A DNA stretch of 64,000 nucleotides from CAVVGZ01 sp963747965 (lineage in GTDB: Bacteria; Chloroflexota; Anaerolineae; Anaerolineales; Anaerolineaceae). The notes beneath the pieces are model-generated. The model searched no databases. It saw nothing but the letters and a program-made list of their open reading frames with translations, and was not told the DNA's origin. The position numbers were made by a program, and so were the translations under genes. Position 1 is the first letter of the stretch; every line of letters begins with the position of its first letter. Below are positions 1 through 12,500 of this stretch, in pieces. The stretch covers positions 124,001 to 188,000 of the forward strand of contig CAVVGZ010000005.1 in the NCBI GenBank assembly GCA_963747965.1. Reading direction: 5' to 3'.

Positions 1-2
1 TG

Positions 3-200
3 CAAATAACCCTGACGGATGGACGAACCGTTGACTCGCAAGTATTTGTGTGGAGTGCCTGTTGGACTGGGTGGAAGGTAATCTGGTTTAATCCACAGGG
101 ACCGGTTAACGGTGGAATAAAACGGACTGTTGAGTTTCCCACCAGCTGTACTTTTTGCGGGACTAACCTGGATGATAAGAAACTTATCGGTATGGATTGA
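3..200 (+). CDS. C-terminal end of an unidentified protein (5' truncated by window edge)
   Basis: The frame is open from the window edge to a TGA at 198-200, about 65 residues. It contains a Trp-rich stretch (WSACWTGWKVIW) and ends with a C-x2-C pair (CTFCG), which looks like half of a zinc knuckle. The stop overlaps the next start as TGATG, so it is probably translationally coupled to ygiQ. I do not recognise the family and assign no function. Confidence 0.5.
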   Translation, partial: QITLTDGRTVDSQVFVWSACWTGWKVIWFNPQGPVNGGIKRTVEFPTSCTFCGTNLDDKKLIGMD

Positions 201-1978
201 TGAGCAAAAAATTCGAAGAAATGACAACAGGTATAAATGAGTCTGCGTTCCTGCTGACCACAGCTTCCGAAATGGCGAGGCGCGGCTGGTCGGAACTGGA
301 TGTCATTTTAATCAGCGGGGACAGCTATATTGACAGCCCTTATATGGGAACAGCAGTTATCGGGCGAATACTGGAAAATGCCGGTTGGCGGGTAGGGGTG
401 ATTGCGCAGCCCGATATCCAGTCTGGAGGGGATATCACCCGCCTGGGGGAACCAAGACTTTTCTGGGGTGTGTCCGGCGGCAGTGTGGATTCCATGGTCT
501 CCAATTACACCGCCAGCAATAAAAAACGCAGGCAGGACGATTATACCCCCGGAGGAGTTAACAACCGCCGTCCAGACCGGGCGGTGATTGCCTATTCTAA
601 TCTCATCCGGCGTTATTTTAAGCATACCCGTCCGATTGTCCTGGGAGGGATGGAAGCCTCTTTGCGCAGGGTGGCGCATTACGATTACTGGTCAGATTCT
701 GTGCGGCGGTCGATTCTCTTTGATGCGAAAGCCGATTTCCTGCTTTATGGAATGTGTGAAAAATCGGTTCTTGATCTGGCACGGGTGCTTCATGATGGGA
801 AGGATCCTTTGAACATTAAAGGTTTGGGTTATATAGGTAAACAAGCTCCTGAGGAATACCTGGAAATCCCTTCTTATGAAACTGTTGCTCAAGATAAAAA
901 CGCCTTGATTGATATGTTCCATATGTTTTATACCAACAACGATCCGCTGACTGCAAGAGGTTTGTACCAAAAGCATGGAGACCGATTACTGGTTCAGAAT
1001 CCCCCTGCCGATTTTCTTTCCCAGGAAGAAATGGATGCAGTCTATGGACTGCCATTCCAACGCGCCCAGCATCCCTATTATGAACGCCAGGGTGGCGTGC
1101 GGGCATTGGAGACAATACAGTTTTCAATTAATACCCACCGCGGCTGTTATGGTGAATGCAATTTCTGCTCGATTGCTGTTCATGAGGGGCGCACGGTACG
1201 CTGGAGGAGCGCGGAATCCATATTGGATGAAGCGCAAAAACTTACACGCATGCCAAATTTCAAAGGGTATATCCAGGATTTAGGTGGTCCTACTGCCAAC
1301 ATGTACGGATTCGAATGCCGGAAAAAGCTTTCCAGCGGAGCCTGCCCGGACCAGCGCTGCCTTTTCCCGGAAATTTGCCCGGCACTAAAACCGGATCACA
1401 GCAAGCAGGTGGAACTTCTTCAGCGCATCCGCCAGCTGCCCGGAGTAAAAAAGGTATTTGTCTCCTCGGGAATCCGCTATGACATGGTGTTGGCCGACCG
1501 GGAACATGGCCAGGAATACTTAAAGGAAATTGTTGGCCACCACGTTTCAGGCCAGCTGAAGATTGCTCCCGAGCACAGCCAGCCTGCTGTGCTGGAGAAA
1601 ATGGGGAAATCAGGGCCCAGGGATTTAATCGAATTTAAAAGTTCTTTCGACAGGTTGTCTGCCGGCGCCGGGAAGAGGCAATTTCTCACCTATTACCTGA
1701 TTGCTGCTCATCCGGGCTGTACAGAGGCGGATATGCACCAGCTCAAAAAGTTTGCCAGCCAGGAATTAAAAATTTCACCGGAACAGGTGCAGATCTTTAC
1801 TCCGTTGCCTTCCACCTATTCCGCCCTGATGTACCATACCGGGCTAGACCCATTCACGCGCCAGCCGATATTTGTGGAGAAAGATCTGCGGCGCAAGCAG
1901 CATCAGAAGGATTTGGTTGTTGGGAAGGAAAGTGGAAAAAAAGCCAGATCAAAAAAGCTGTACCGGAAAGCAGGATGA
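200..1978 (+). CDS. ygiQ: YgiQ family radical SAM protein
   Basis: This is an intact protein of about 592 residues of the YgiQ (UPF0313) radical SAM family, whose substrate is unknown. The [4Fe-4S]-binding C-x3-C-x2-C motif is at residues 316-323 (RGCYGECNFCSI). N-terminal family blocks such as GGMEASLRRVAHYDYWSD and the C-terminal QVQIFTPLPSTYSALMY region are clear. The ATG at 200 is preferred over the in-frame TTG at 197 because it overlaps the upstream stop as TGATG. The tail is Lys/Arg rich. The gene converges on the NRPS genes, with only 77 bp between stops and no obvious terminator there. Family assignment is secure; the reaction is not known. Confidence 0.93.
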   Translation: MSKKFEEMTTGINESAFLLTTASEMARRGWSELDVILISGDSYIDSPYMGTAVIGRILENAGWRVGVIAQPDIQSGGDITRLGEPRLFWGVSGGSVDSMVSNYTASNKKRRQDDYTPGGVNNRRPDRAVIAYSNLIRRYFKHTRPIVLGGMEASLRRVAHYDYWSDSVRRSILFDAKADFLLYGMCEKSVLDLARVLHDGKDPLNIKGLGYIGKQAPEEYLEIPSYETVAQDKNALIDMFHMFYTNNDPLTARGLYQKHGDRLLVQNPPADFLSQEEMDAVYGLPFQRAQHPYYERQGGVRALETIQFSINTHRGCYGECNFCSIAVHEGRTVRWRSAESILDEAQKLTRMPNFKGYIQDLGGPTANMYGFECRKKLSSGACPDQRCLFPEICPALKPDHSKQVELLQRIRQLPGVKKVFVSSGIRYDMVLADREHGQEYLKEIVGHHVSGQLKIAPEHSQPAVLEKMGKSGPRDLIEFKSSFDRLSAGAGKRQFLTYYLIAAHPGCTEADMHQLKKFASQELKISPEQVQIFTPLPSTYSALMYHTGLDPFTRQPIFVEKDLRRKQHQKDLVVGKESGKKARSKKLYRKAG

Positions 1979-2055
1979 ATGAAAAAGATATACCGTATTT
2001 ATCCGGGATTTTTTTACTGGTAAGCGAGGATTCAAAACCCCACTAATAATTTATT

Positions 2056-5000
2056 TTAGTCGGGGAGGTGTGTCTCTATTTTTTCTGCCAACACAGCCAC
2101 CTGAGGAGGTTTGAGCATTGAAAAGTGATCCCCCGGAATCTCGACGATTTCGAGTTGACCCGTAAAGATTTTAGCCCATTGTCTCATTGGATCCTCGCGG
2201 ATATCCAAGTGACGGTCGGTGGCTGAAAAGATTGTACCGTGTCCCTCAAAGGGTTCCGGCTTGTAGATGCGGGTGGACAGTTTTCTTACCTCTTTGACTT
2301 TGCCCTCTTCTTCGTAACGCTCAATAATTTTACTGAATCATCACCCGCCTCCACCAACGGGTGGCGAAACGGTCTATTGACCCTCCAAAATAACGAAGAA
2401 TCTCCAGTAAGATTTTTGTCCCGGATGGCAGTTATATGGGTTTTCACCCGATCAACCTGGTCTGTCTTCTGTCTAGCTCCGGGAGGGTAAGAATCGAGTA
2501 AACCGAGGAAACAAACCTCATTACCGTTCTGGATAAGCAAACGAGCCAATTCCACCGTGAAATACCCAAATGCAGAATGGGCTATCAGTGAATACGGTCC
2601 CTTAGGATAAAAATCTATTAAAACACGGTAAAGGATTTTTGCTGTATCCTGGACAGATTTTCGATAAGCCGTCTTCCCATTTTCAACTGGATTTAAACCA
2701 AAAACTGGCTGCTCCGGGGGTAAGGCAAGTGCCAGATCGCGCATGTCTAATCCGGGTGATATGATGAAGAATGGCGTCCTGGTGCCCTGCGGTTTTATGA
2801 ATACAATCCCACGTTCAAGGAATGATTTCTTTTCAATAGCCAATGATTCAGCCAGGGCTTCCACCGTACCATTTTCAAACATGAGAATTAATGGCAGGGA
2901 TTGACCGAATTCCTCCTGGATGCGTGCAAACAAACGTACTGCCAGCAGGGAGTGCCCTCCAAGTTCGAAGAAATTATCTTTGACCCCAATTTTTTCAACC
3001 CCCAGGATCTCCCTCCAGATTGAGACAAGTCGCATTTCTGTCTCATCCCTGGGCGCTAAATAAATATCCTTTCCGGTCCCAATCTCGGGTCGAGGTAAAG
3101 CCTGCCTATCAATCTTACCAGTACTGGTCAGCGGGAAGGCATCCATCTGCATGAAAATTGTGGGAATCATGTATGCTGGCAATTTCTCTCGCAGGTAACC
3201 ACGCAGTTTGCCCATATCCAGAGTCACACCAGGAACAGGGATAATATACGCCACTAGGATCTTATCTCCGGGCTGAACCTCCCGCATCATCACAACTGCA
3301 TGGCGGATCTCGGGATGCTCCCCCAGCACAACTTCGATCTCCCCCAGTTCGATGCGGTAGCCGCGGATTTTAACCTGGTTATCCAGCGACCCAGAAACTC
3401 AATGCATCCATCCGGGAGCCAGCGTGCAAGGTCGCCTGTGGCATACAAACGCCCTCCCGGCCCAGCCCTGAATGGATCCGGGATGAATTTCTCGGCAGTC
3501 AGTTCAGGGTGGTTGTTGTACCCATGAGCCAGCCCGTCTCCACCTGCATAGAGTTCCCCAACCACACCTACTGGCACAGGTTGCCGAAAAGCATCGAGAA
3601 TGTAGACTTTCGTATTGGCAATCGGACGGCCAATGGGAATGGTGTAGCATGGTATTGAGTTTCTTTGACTGTGTAGCAACAGGTAAAGGTTGTGTTTTCA
3701 GTAGGTCCATAGCCATTGACCAGGAAGCAATCAGGATTTTGTTGCAACGCCTTATTTACATGGGATGGAGACAAAACGTCCCCGCCAGATAACAACTGGT
3801 GTAATCCATTTACAATTTCGGGTTGCGATTCCATCATCTGATGGAACAAACCGGCGGTCAGCCACAAAGTGGTAATTCGATTGGTTTTGACGAAATCGGA
3901 CAATTCACTCAGGCCAGGAAGATGGGGTGGGAAAATCACCAGTTTTGCCCCATTGAGCATACTGCCCCACACTTCAAACGTCGAAGCATCAAAAGGAAGT
4001 GGTGCGAATTGCAGGAATACTTCATCAGATGTGAAATTTGGCATAATTGGTGTTTTTAACCAAACGCACCACCGCCCGATGAGGAATACAAACACCTTTA
4101 GGAAGACCGGTTGATCCGGATGTGTACATGATGTAAGCCAGGTTTTCAGATGCAACCTTTATACAAGGATTTTTCTCACTTTTTCCCGTGTATAGCTCTT
4201 CATCGTCTGCGCAGATCACTTTCCCTTTAAAATCGGGCAAGTCTGGCAGGTGACGCCGCAATGTGAGCAGTACAAGAGATTGCGTATCCCGCAGGATAAA
4301 TGCCTGCCGCTCTGGGGGGATCGAGGTATCAAGTGGAACATATGCACCGCCTGCCTTTAGGATCGCCAGCATACTGGTTACCATCTCAGCGGAACGTTCT
4401 ATATACATCCCCACCCGGATTCCCGGACCGATTCCCATCTCGCAAAGGAAATGAGCCAACTGATTGGCCTGGCTGTTCAGCTGCCGATAGGTTATCACTT
4501 GATCCGCAAAAACGATTGCAGGGGCATCTGGAGAATATTCCGCCTGTTCTTCGAACAATTGATGAATGCATTTTTTATGCGGGTAGTCCGTTGATGTAGC
4601 GTTCCACTCCACCAGGATTTGCTGCCGCTCAGTTTCAGAAAGAAGTTCAAATTCGTTGATGCCCTTGGCCGGTTTGGAAACCATCCATTCCAAAATACGC
4701 TTAAAATGTGAAAGCATGCGGTCAGTTGTTTCAGGTTCAAATAGATCTGAGTTATACCCTAAATCAAAATGCAAACCTCCATTATACGGCTGGGCAACCA
4801 GGGTAATATCATATTTTGCTGCGTCGATCTCTGCGCCTGTATCATCTGGCATAAGAACACATTCCCCCAATCGAAATTCATGCGAAGGCGAAATTCCAAG
4901 CGCAAAGACAGCCTGAAAGATAGGGCTAAATTGCAGATCACGATAGGGTTGTAATTCTGCTACCATTTTTCCAAAAGGCACTTCCTGGTGACTGTATGCA

Positions 5001-6152
5001 TCCAGTGAACGGAGGCGCACGCGTTGCAGCAGTTCGGATAATCCGGGGTTTCCGCTCAAATCCACGCGCAGCGGCAGCATGTTGACAAAAAATCCAACCA
5101 TGCTTTCGAGTTCTTTGCGCGGCCGGTTCGCTACCGGGAAACCGATCACCACATCTTCCTGCCGGCTGTAGCGTCCCAAGAGTATGGCATATGCGGCATT
5201 CAACAGCATGAATAGGGTCACATTTTCACGCTGCGCCAATCCCTGCAATTCTTTTTACCAGATCTGGCTGTAATTCCAGATGAACCTGGTGCCCGTGGTA
5301 GGACCGGACCGGAGGCCGGGGATGGTCGGTTGGAAGTTCCAATAATTCAGGGGCACCCTCCAGATTTTCCTTCCAATAAGCCAGCAATCGTTCTAGTTCT
5401 TCCCCCTGCAGCCAGCTGCGCTGCCAGACGGCATAATCGATATAATCCAGTTTCAGCGGAGGCAAACTGGCTTCCAGGCCTGCAGCGTATTGGGTATAGG
5501 CTTGGGCAAGTTCACGCTCGATCACCCCTTGGGACCAACCATCGGTAATAATGTGGTGGATATTTATCAGCAGCGTGTACTTATTTTGAGGATGTATCCA
5601 CAGGTGAGCACGCATCAGGGGAGCCTGTTCCAATGAAAACGGCTGGCTTGCCATTTCACGCAGCTCCTTTTCTGCCGTCTCCCCATCCAATTCGCGTACA
5701 TCCAGGTTCCAGGCCACGTTTTCAGCAACCACCTGGTACGGTTCCCCGTCAATACTTTTAAAACTCGTCCTGAAGGCTTCATGTCGTCTGATCAGATATT
5801 GTAGGGATTTCTCCAATGCACCAATATCCAGTTCTCCCATCATTCGATAAACTTCAGGAATATTATAGGTATTACTCATCCCCTCCAACTGGTACTGTAG
5901 CCAAAGCGCCTGCTGGGCAAACGAGAGCGGGATGGGCTGGCTGCGATCCACACGCTGTATCGGGAAATTCTTATAACGAATTGCCTGTTGAGCGAGGAGG
6001 AAAGCGATGATCTCATCCTTCCTTTCATGCAGTTGGGATTGGATTTCTGGCGATAGGGAGTTTCTGGGAGCACTGATCTTCAGGTTATCATCCTCAACCT
6101 GGACCGTGATCCCTTGTTGATGTAATGAGAAAAGGAAATCAGATACGTTCAT
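2056..6152 (-). CDS. NRPS termination subunit: docking-C-A(Val?)-PCP-thioesterase, frame broken
   Basis: This is the last subunit of the peptide assembly line. It starts at ATG 6152 (ATGA overlap with the upstream subunit). The order is a TubC-like docking domain (MNVSDFLFSLHQQGITVQ...), a condensation domain with intact HHIITDGW, an adenylation domain (YTSGSTGLPKG, FDAST, GYGPTEN), a carrier site (FFELGGHS) and a thioesterase. Aligned by eye to GrsA, the specificity residues read D-A-F-W-L-G-G-T-F-K, the classical valine pattern. The thioesterase nucleophile lies in IAHSAFG instead of the usual GHSxG. The Asp (LLDSYPPG) and His (GDHFSML) are present, the latter only after correcting a frame break near 2330, which extends the protein to TAA 2056-2058. 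Other breaks are near 5255, 4040, 3645 and 3390. Each restores family sequence after one base, so the gene is either freshly damaged or mis-sequenced. Confidence 0.85.
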
Positions 6153-6850
6153 AAATGAAAACTGTCCATTTCACCATCATTATCCCTGATACCGGAATTA
6201 GGTTTTTGATAAAATCGTTCAAAATCAACCTGTGTGGCAAGATCTGACAAGCGTGAAAATTCAAAAATTCTTCGAACAGGTACGGTGATCTCAAATTCCT
6301 GCTCGATGCGCGCCATAACCCGTATTGCCGATAAGGAATTTCCCCCAATATTAAAGAAATTATCTTCTACGCTTACCCGGGGTATACCGAGTACATCCCC
6401 CCAGATTTTTGACAGGGTATGTTCTGTCTGGCTGCGCGGTGCAATATACCCTTGATTCACCAATATGCTTGTTTCTGGAGCAGGAAACGCTTTTCTATTG
6501 ATCTTGCCCTGTAACAGTCAGCGGGAAGGCATCCATCTGTATAAATGCAGATGGAACCATGTATTCAGGCAATTTCTCCCGCAGGTAAGCCCGCAGTTTA
6601 TTTGCATCCAAGGATACACCGGGAACCGGAATAATGTAGGCTGCCAGGAATTTATCTCCCGGGTGATCCTCCCGCATTATCACAACCGCATGGCGGACAT
6701 CGGGATGCTCCCCCAGCACAACTTCAATCTCCCCCAGTTCGATGCGGTAACCGCGGATTTTAACCTGGTTATCGATGCGTCCCAGAAATTCAATGTTGCC
6801 GTCCGGAAGCCAACGTCCCAGGTCGCCCGTTTTAAATACACCACCCATCA
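5240..6850. repeat. Long direct repeat, copy A (crosses an NRPS gene border)
   Basis: This copy covers the end of one adenylation domain, its carrier and tail, the gene border, and the docking plus condensation domain of the next subunit. It matches 12010-13630 with only scattered differences. Similarity, at lower identity, continues to about 4600. The most recognisable block runs through 6152, the start codon. It has an extra base near 6506 and another near 5256 relative to expected coding sequence. Confidence 0.88.
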
Positions 6851-9512
6851 CCAAAGGGATTTGAAATGAATTTTTCGTCAGTCAGCAAGGGTTGATTGTA
6901 ATAACCTTGCGCTAGTCCGTCACCACCAATAAAGATTTCACCGGGAATCCCTACCGGCAATGGATGATTGTTCTTATCTAAAATATAAATCTTCCAGCCA
7001 GGTAGTGGCCTTCCAATGGTTGGCCGGGTCCCGGTCTTGCGTAGGCAAAGTGTGGAATAAGAGGTTTCGGTAGGTCCATAGGAGTCAAATATCTGTTGGA
7101 TTCCGGGAACCTTATATAACTCATCCACAAGTTGGGACGGCAGCACTTCGCCTGCCAACACGATCGTTTTTACTGATGGCGGAATTCCATTTACACGAAG
7201 CAATTCGGCTATGGCAGACGGGACTGTGTTAATCAATGTTATGGGTTGTTTCCCATCATATTCAACAACTTCAAGAATGTTTTCCACCAGGATCAGACAG
7301 CCTCCCCAAGCCAGGCTCCCAAAAATTTCAAATCCTGACATATCAAACCCAATTGAAGTTGATGCCAGAACTCCGCTCAATTCCTCTAAAGAAAAGTATT
7401 GTCCCATCCATCCCACCAGTCCACGTAAACTGCGGTGCGGAAGGGCAACGCCTTTGGGGCGTCCCGTAGTTCCAGATGTAAAGAGCACGTTCGCCAGATG
7501 AGATAATTCAGATATATTTTCGGGCTTAAGAGGTGAATAGGATGTTGCCAATGCACTCCATTCAGCATCGAGGCATAGAACAGGCACATTATTAATTTCG
7601 GGAAGATAGGTGCGGATGGACTGCTGAGTAAGTATCAATTTTGGATCTACTTCCTGACAAATATACTTCAACCGATCTGCAGGATAGATTCTGTCAAGGG
7701 TTACATAAGCCCCACCAGCCTTAAGAATACTCAATAACGCGACAATCAAATCCGGGGAGCGTTCCATATAGATGCCTACCAGTTTATCCGGACCAACTCC
7801 CTGCGACCGCAAATAGTTCGCCAATCGGTTGGCACGCTGATCCAGTTCATGATATGTCATAAGTTGGCGTTTATATGCTACCGCTGGGGCATCTGGATTA
7901 TTTTTGGCCTGTTCTTCAAATAATTGATGAAAACAGTTCTTGCGTGGATACTCTATACCCGGATTGTTCCAATCCTGCAGGATTTGCTTTTTTTCACCAG
8001 GATTGAGCAATTCAAGATCATGGATTCCGATGGACGGATTGGAGGCCATCCATTCTAATATACGTTTGTATTGTGTCAACATGTATTCAATGGTTGCACG
8101 TTCAAACAAATCAGTATTGTATTCAAATTCCAGGTGCCAACCTTCTACCTGGGATCTTAACAAACAACGACAGATCGAATTTTGCATTTCCAGTATTGAC
8201 ATTGTCACAAACAATCACACATTCCCCAAGGTGTAAGTCCGGTGACGACATATTCTGAATCGCGAACAATACCTGAAACACCGGAGTAAATCTGGTATCA
8301 CGCTGGATGTGGAGTTCCTCTATTAATTTTTCAAGAGGCACTTCCTGATGGGTAAATGCGTCCAAAGCCACGTTCCTGACTTGATGAAGCAATTCTGGTA
8401 AGTTCGGGTTACCGCTTATATCAATCCGTAGTGGTAAGGTATTGACAAAGAACCCAACCATATTCTCCAGGTCCTTGTTAGACCGGTTGGCCATCGGTAT
8501 GCCGATAACCACATCATCTTGTCGGCTGTATCGGCCGAGTAGAAGAGCATAGGCAGTGTTCATCACCATAAATAAAGTTACCTGGTGTTGGCGACCTAGT
8601 TCCCGCAATTTAATTACCAGTCCACGCTCCAATTGCAGTCTGACCCTGCCCCCAGTGTAGGACTGCACCATCGGGCGAGTTAGGTCCCAGGGAAGTTCTA
8701 GCAAGTCAGGTATCCCGGTCAGTCTTTCTTTCCAACTTTGCAGTCCCTTCTTAAACCCACCACTTTCCAACCATTCATGCTGCCAGGCGGCGTAGTCTGC
8801 GAAATCCAGTTCCAGGGCAGGCAATGCGGCTTCTTCTCCTGCAACAATCGCGGCAAATAGACGTGAGATCTCGCGTTCTGATAATCCCTTTTGTCCATTC
8901 GTCCATAATAATATGGTGAAAATTCAGAAGTAAAGTATGGTTTTTGTTGTAATCCGTCCACAAGTGGGCTCTAAATAATGGAGCCTTTTCAAGGGAAAAT
9001 GGCATGGCGGCCGTTGCAGCTAATTCCCGCTCAATGGAACCCCCACTAACGCGATGAGTGTCCATTCCCCATTTCACATTATCTTTAATCACAATATAAG
9101 GTTCACCATTTATTGACTCGAAGCTCATCCTTAGTGATTCGTGGCGTTTAATCAGGTACTGCAGGGATTTTTCCAACGCCGGGATGTTGAGGCTGCCACT
9201 CATGCGGTAAATATGTGGGACATTATATGTGCTGCTCGGTCCTTCGAGCTGGTATTGGAACCATAACCCCTTCTGGGAGGCGGCAGCCGGGATAGACTGG
9301 CTGCGATCTACATGTCTCAGGCGATTACTCTTATTACTGACTGCCTTTGCTTCCGAAAGGAAAGCAATGATCTCAGCTTTCTCTTCACGCAACACCTTTT
9401 GAATTTCTGGGGATAAGGATCCTTCGGGAGCGGTGATCATAAGGTTCTCTCGCTCAACATGGACGGTGATCCCTTTTTGATGTAAAAAGAATAGGAATTC
9501 GGAAACGTTCAT
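6149..9512 (-). CDS. NRPS subunit: docking-C-A-PCP, frame broken
   Basis: Single-module subunit that overlaps both neighbours by ATGA. It has a docking domain (MNVSEFLFFLHQKGITVH...) that differs from those of the two adjacent subunits, then a condensation domain, an adenylation domain (FTSGTTGRPKG, FDMSGF, SYGPTETS, KTGDLGRWLPDG) and a carrier protein (FFNIGGNS). The condensation motif reads HHIIMDEW, with Glu in place of the usual Gly after the catalytic Asp. Specificity residues read by eye are D-M-F-N-V-A-S-Y-S-K, which I cannot assign. The C-terminal tail after the carrier (RDNDGEMDSFHL) is almost identical to that of the subunit ending at 12923. Breaks lie near 8885, 8150, 6847 and 6507; the last is a single extra base relative to the intact repeat copy near 13280. 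Confidence 0.83.
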
Positions 9513-12500
9513 ATAACGAATTTCTCCTGGCCGGAGGTTTTTTCAACCGAATCCAAATTTTGTTTTTGATAAAAGAGATCAAAATCAATTTGTCTGGCAA
9601 GTTCTGCCAAACGCGGAAACTCAAATATCCGACGAACAGGCATGATGATATTAAACTCATCCTGGATCCGCACTATCACCTGGATTGCCTTTAAGGAGTG
9701 CCCCCCAATTTCAAAAAAGTTATCTTCCACACTGATCCGGGATAACCCAAGCACAGCCATCCAGATTTTTGTGAGAGCTATTTCTGTCTGTGAGCGCGGA
9801 GCTATATACTCCGGATTTCCCCATGTGCCCGTTTCTGGAGCAGGGAGCGACTTGCGATTTACCTTTCCAGCTGATGGTAAGTGGGAAGGATTCCATCTGC
9901 ACAAATGCCGATGGAATCATGTAGGCAGGTAATTTTTCATTCAGGAAACCACGCAGTATGGACGCGTCAACAGAGCATACACTGGAACTGGGACGATGTA
10001 AGCCACCAGACGCTTTTCTCCAGGCTGGTCTTCCCGCATCACCACAATCGTCTTGCCGGACCATTTGCATGCTTATCCAAGCACGGCTTCGATCTCTCCA
10101 AGCTCAATGCGATACCCGCGGATTTTTACCTGGTTATCCGTGCGGCCCAAAAAGTCAATGCTGCCATCCGCGAGCCAGCGCACATTGTCACCGCTTTGAT
10201 ATAGTCGCGTTCCCGGTTCACTACTAAAAGGATCCGGGATGAATTTCTCAGTTGTAAGTTCGGGTAAGTTGCGGTAACCGCGCGCCAGACCAACTCCACC
10301 GATATAAAGTTCACCCATATACGCCAACCGGCACAGGTCTGTGTTGATTATCCAGAATGTAGAGACGTGGTATTCGCAATTGGACACTCCCGATTGTTAC
10401 AGGCTTTCCGGGAGCCAGGCGAACGGACGAGCACCAGATAGTGGTCTCCGTGGGACCGTACAGGTTGATATACTTCCTTGCAAGTTTGCATCAAACGATT
10501 TGCAAGATCAATGTGGTAAAGGCTTCACCGGTGCATATTACTTTAAACCCTGCTTTTCCCTGCCAACCGGTATCCACCAGCATATCTCCAGGTAGCCGGG
10601 GTGGCAGCACATACCATGTTAGCGGCAGTTCGTGCGATTAGCCTTGCCAGCAGTGCACTATCGTAAACTTGCTTCCTGTGAAGCCACTACAACACTAGCA
10701 CCCAGACACAATGGGCCTCAGGAAATCAAATACAGACACATCAAATGTCGAAGTGGTTACACGGAGAGCAAATTGATCCTCGGTAGAAAAACCCATAATC
10801 TTTGTTGGTACCGATAGGAGGCAGTTTACCAGGCTGCGGTGAATAATCTCAACCCCTTTGGATTTCCCGGTGGAGCCGGATGTATACATGATATACACCA
10901 GGTGCCCGGAATTGGCAATATATGGACCGGATTCTGATTACTCTCCACTATCCAGAAGTTCCTGTTGATTATCCAGACACAATAAAGTTAGGTCACTCGC
11001 AAAATCGCCGGTAATGAGCGAGTTTTGTGTAATCAGCATCTTCATCCCCGAGTCGCGGATGATTTCGATACGACGCTCCATCGGGTAAATTGGTATCCAA
11101 CGGCACATAGGGACTGCCTGCCTTGAGGATCCCTAAAATGGCAACCACCAGTTCGGCTGAGCGTTCGAGATAAATACCAACAGGGACATCCGGACCGGCT
11201 CCATGTCTTTGTAAATAATGAGCGATTTGATTTGCACGTTTGTTGATTTCCTGATAGGTCAATTTTTGTTTCCCAAATATCACCGCCGGATTATCTGGCA
11301 CAAGCTCTACTTGTTCTTCAATAGAGTTGATGGATACATTTTTCGCGACGGGTAGACCGTCACTGTATCATTCCACTCCACCAGGATTTGCTGGCGCTCG
11401 GCCTCTGTAAGAAGGTCAAATTCATCGATGCCTTTGGCCGGCTTGGAAACCATCCATTCCAAAATACGCTCGTAGTGTGCAAACATACGCTCAATTGTTT
11501 CAGGTTCAAATAGATCGGTGTTATATTCTAAAACACAGACGTAACCCTTCATTTTGCGGTTTCACCAGCAGTGATGATATCGTATTTTGCTACACCAATA
11601 TGCAATAGATCTCGGATAGACAGTGCATTCTCCCAAATCAAAATCCTGCGTAGGCACATTTTCAAAAACAGAAGACTGCTTGAAAGATAGGGCTAAATTG
11701 CAGATCGCGGCGAGGCTGTAATTCTGCCACCGATTTTTCAAAAGGTACTTCCTGGTGACTGTATGCATCCAGAGAACGCAGGCGCACGCGTTGAAGCAGT
11801 TCGGATAATACCGGGATTGCCGCTCAAATCCACGCGCAGCGGCAGCATATTGACAAAGAATCCCACCATGCTCTCAAGTTCTTTGCGCGGCCTGTTTGCA
11901 ACCGGGAAACCGATCACCACATCTTTCTGCCGGCTGTAGCGCCCCAAGAGCATAGCATAGGCGGCATTCAACAGCATGAACAGGGTCACACTCTCGCGCC
12001 GCGTCAAGTTCTTGTAATCTTTCTACCAGGCCTGGCTGCATTTCCAGATAAGCCTGACGCCCGTGATAGGACCGGGCTGGCGGCCGGGGATGGTCGGTTG
12101 GCAGTTCCAATAATTCTGGTGCACCCTCCAGGTTTTCCTTCCAATAAGCCAGCTACTCGTTCAACTTCTTCCCCCTGCAGCCAGCTGCGCTGCCAGACGG
12201 CATAATCGATATAATCCAGGTCCGGCGGAGGCAAACTGGCTTCCAGGCCTGCAGCGTATTGGGTATAGGCTAGGGCAAGTTCACGCTCGATCACCCCTTG
12301 GGACCAGCCATCGGTAATTATGTGGTGGATATTTATAAGCAGCGTGTACTTATTTTGAGGATGTATCCACAGGTGAGCACGCATCAGGGGAGCCTGTTCC
12401 AATGAAAACGGCTGGCTTGCCATTTCACGCAGCTCCTTCTCTGCCGCCTCCCCATCCAATTCGCGTACATCCAAATTCCAGGCCACGTTTTCAGCAACCA

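Noticed and set aside
308..1127. Minus-strand ORFs opposite ygiQ
   Set aside because: They are antisense shadows of a clearly conserved radical SAM gene.
4239..4599. Plus-strand ORFs inside the NRPS region
   Set aside because: They are antisense to adenylation core motifs that are conserved on the minus strand.
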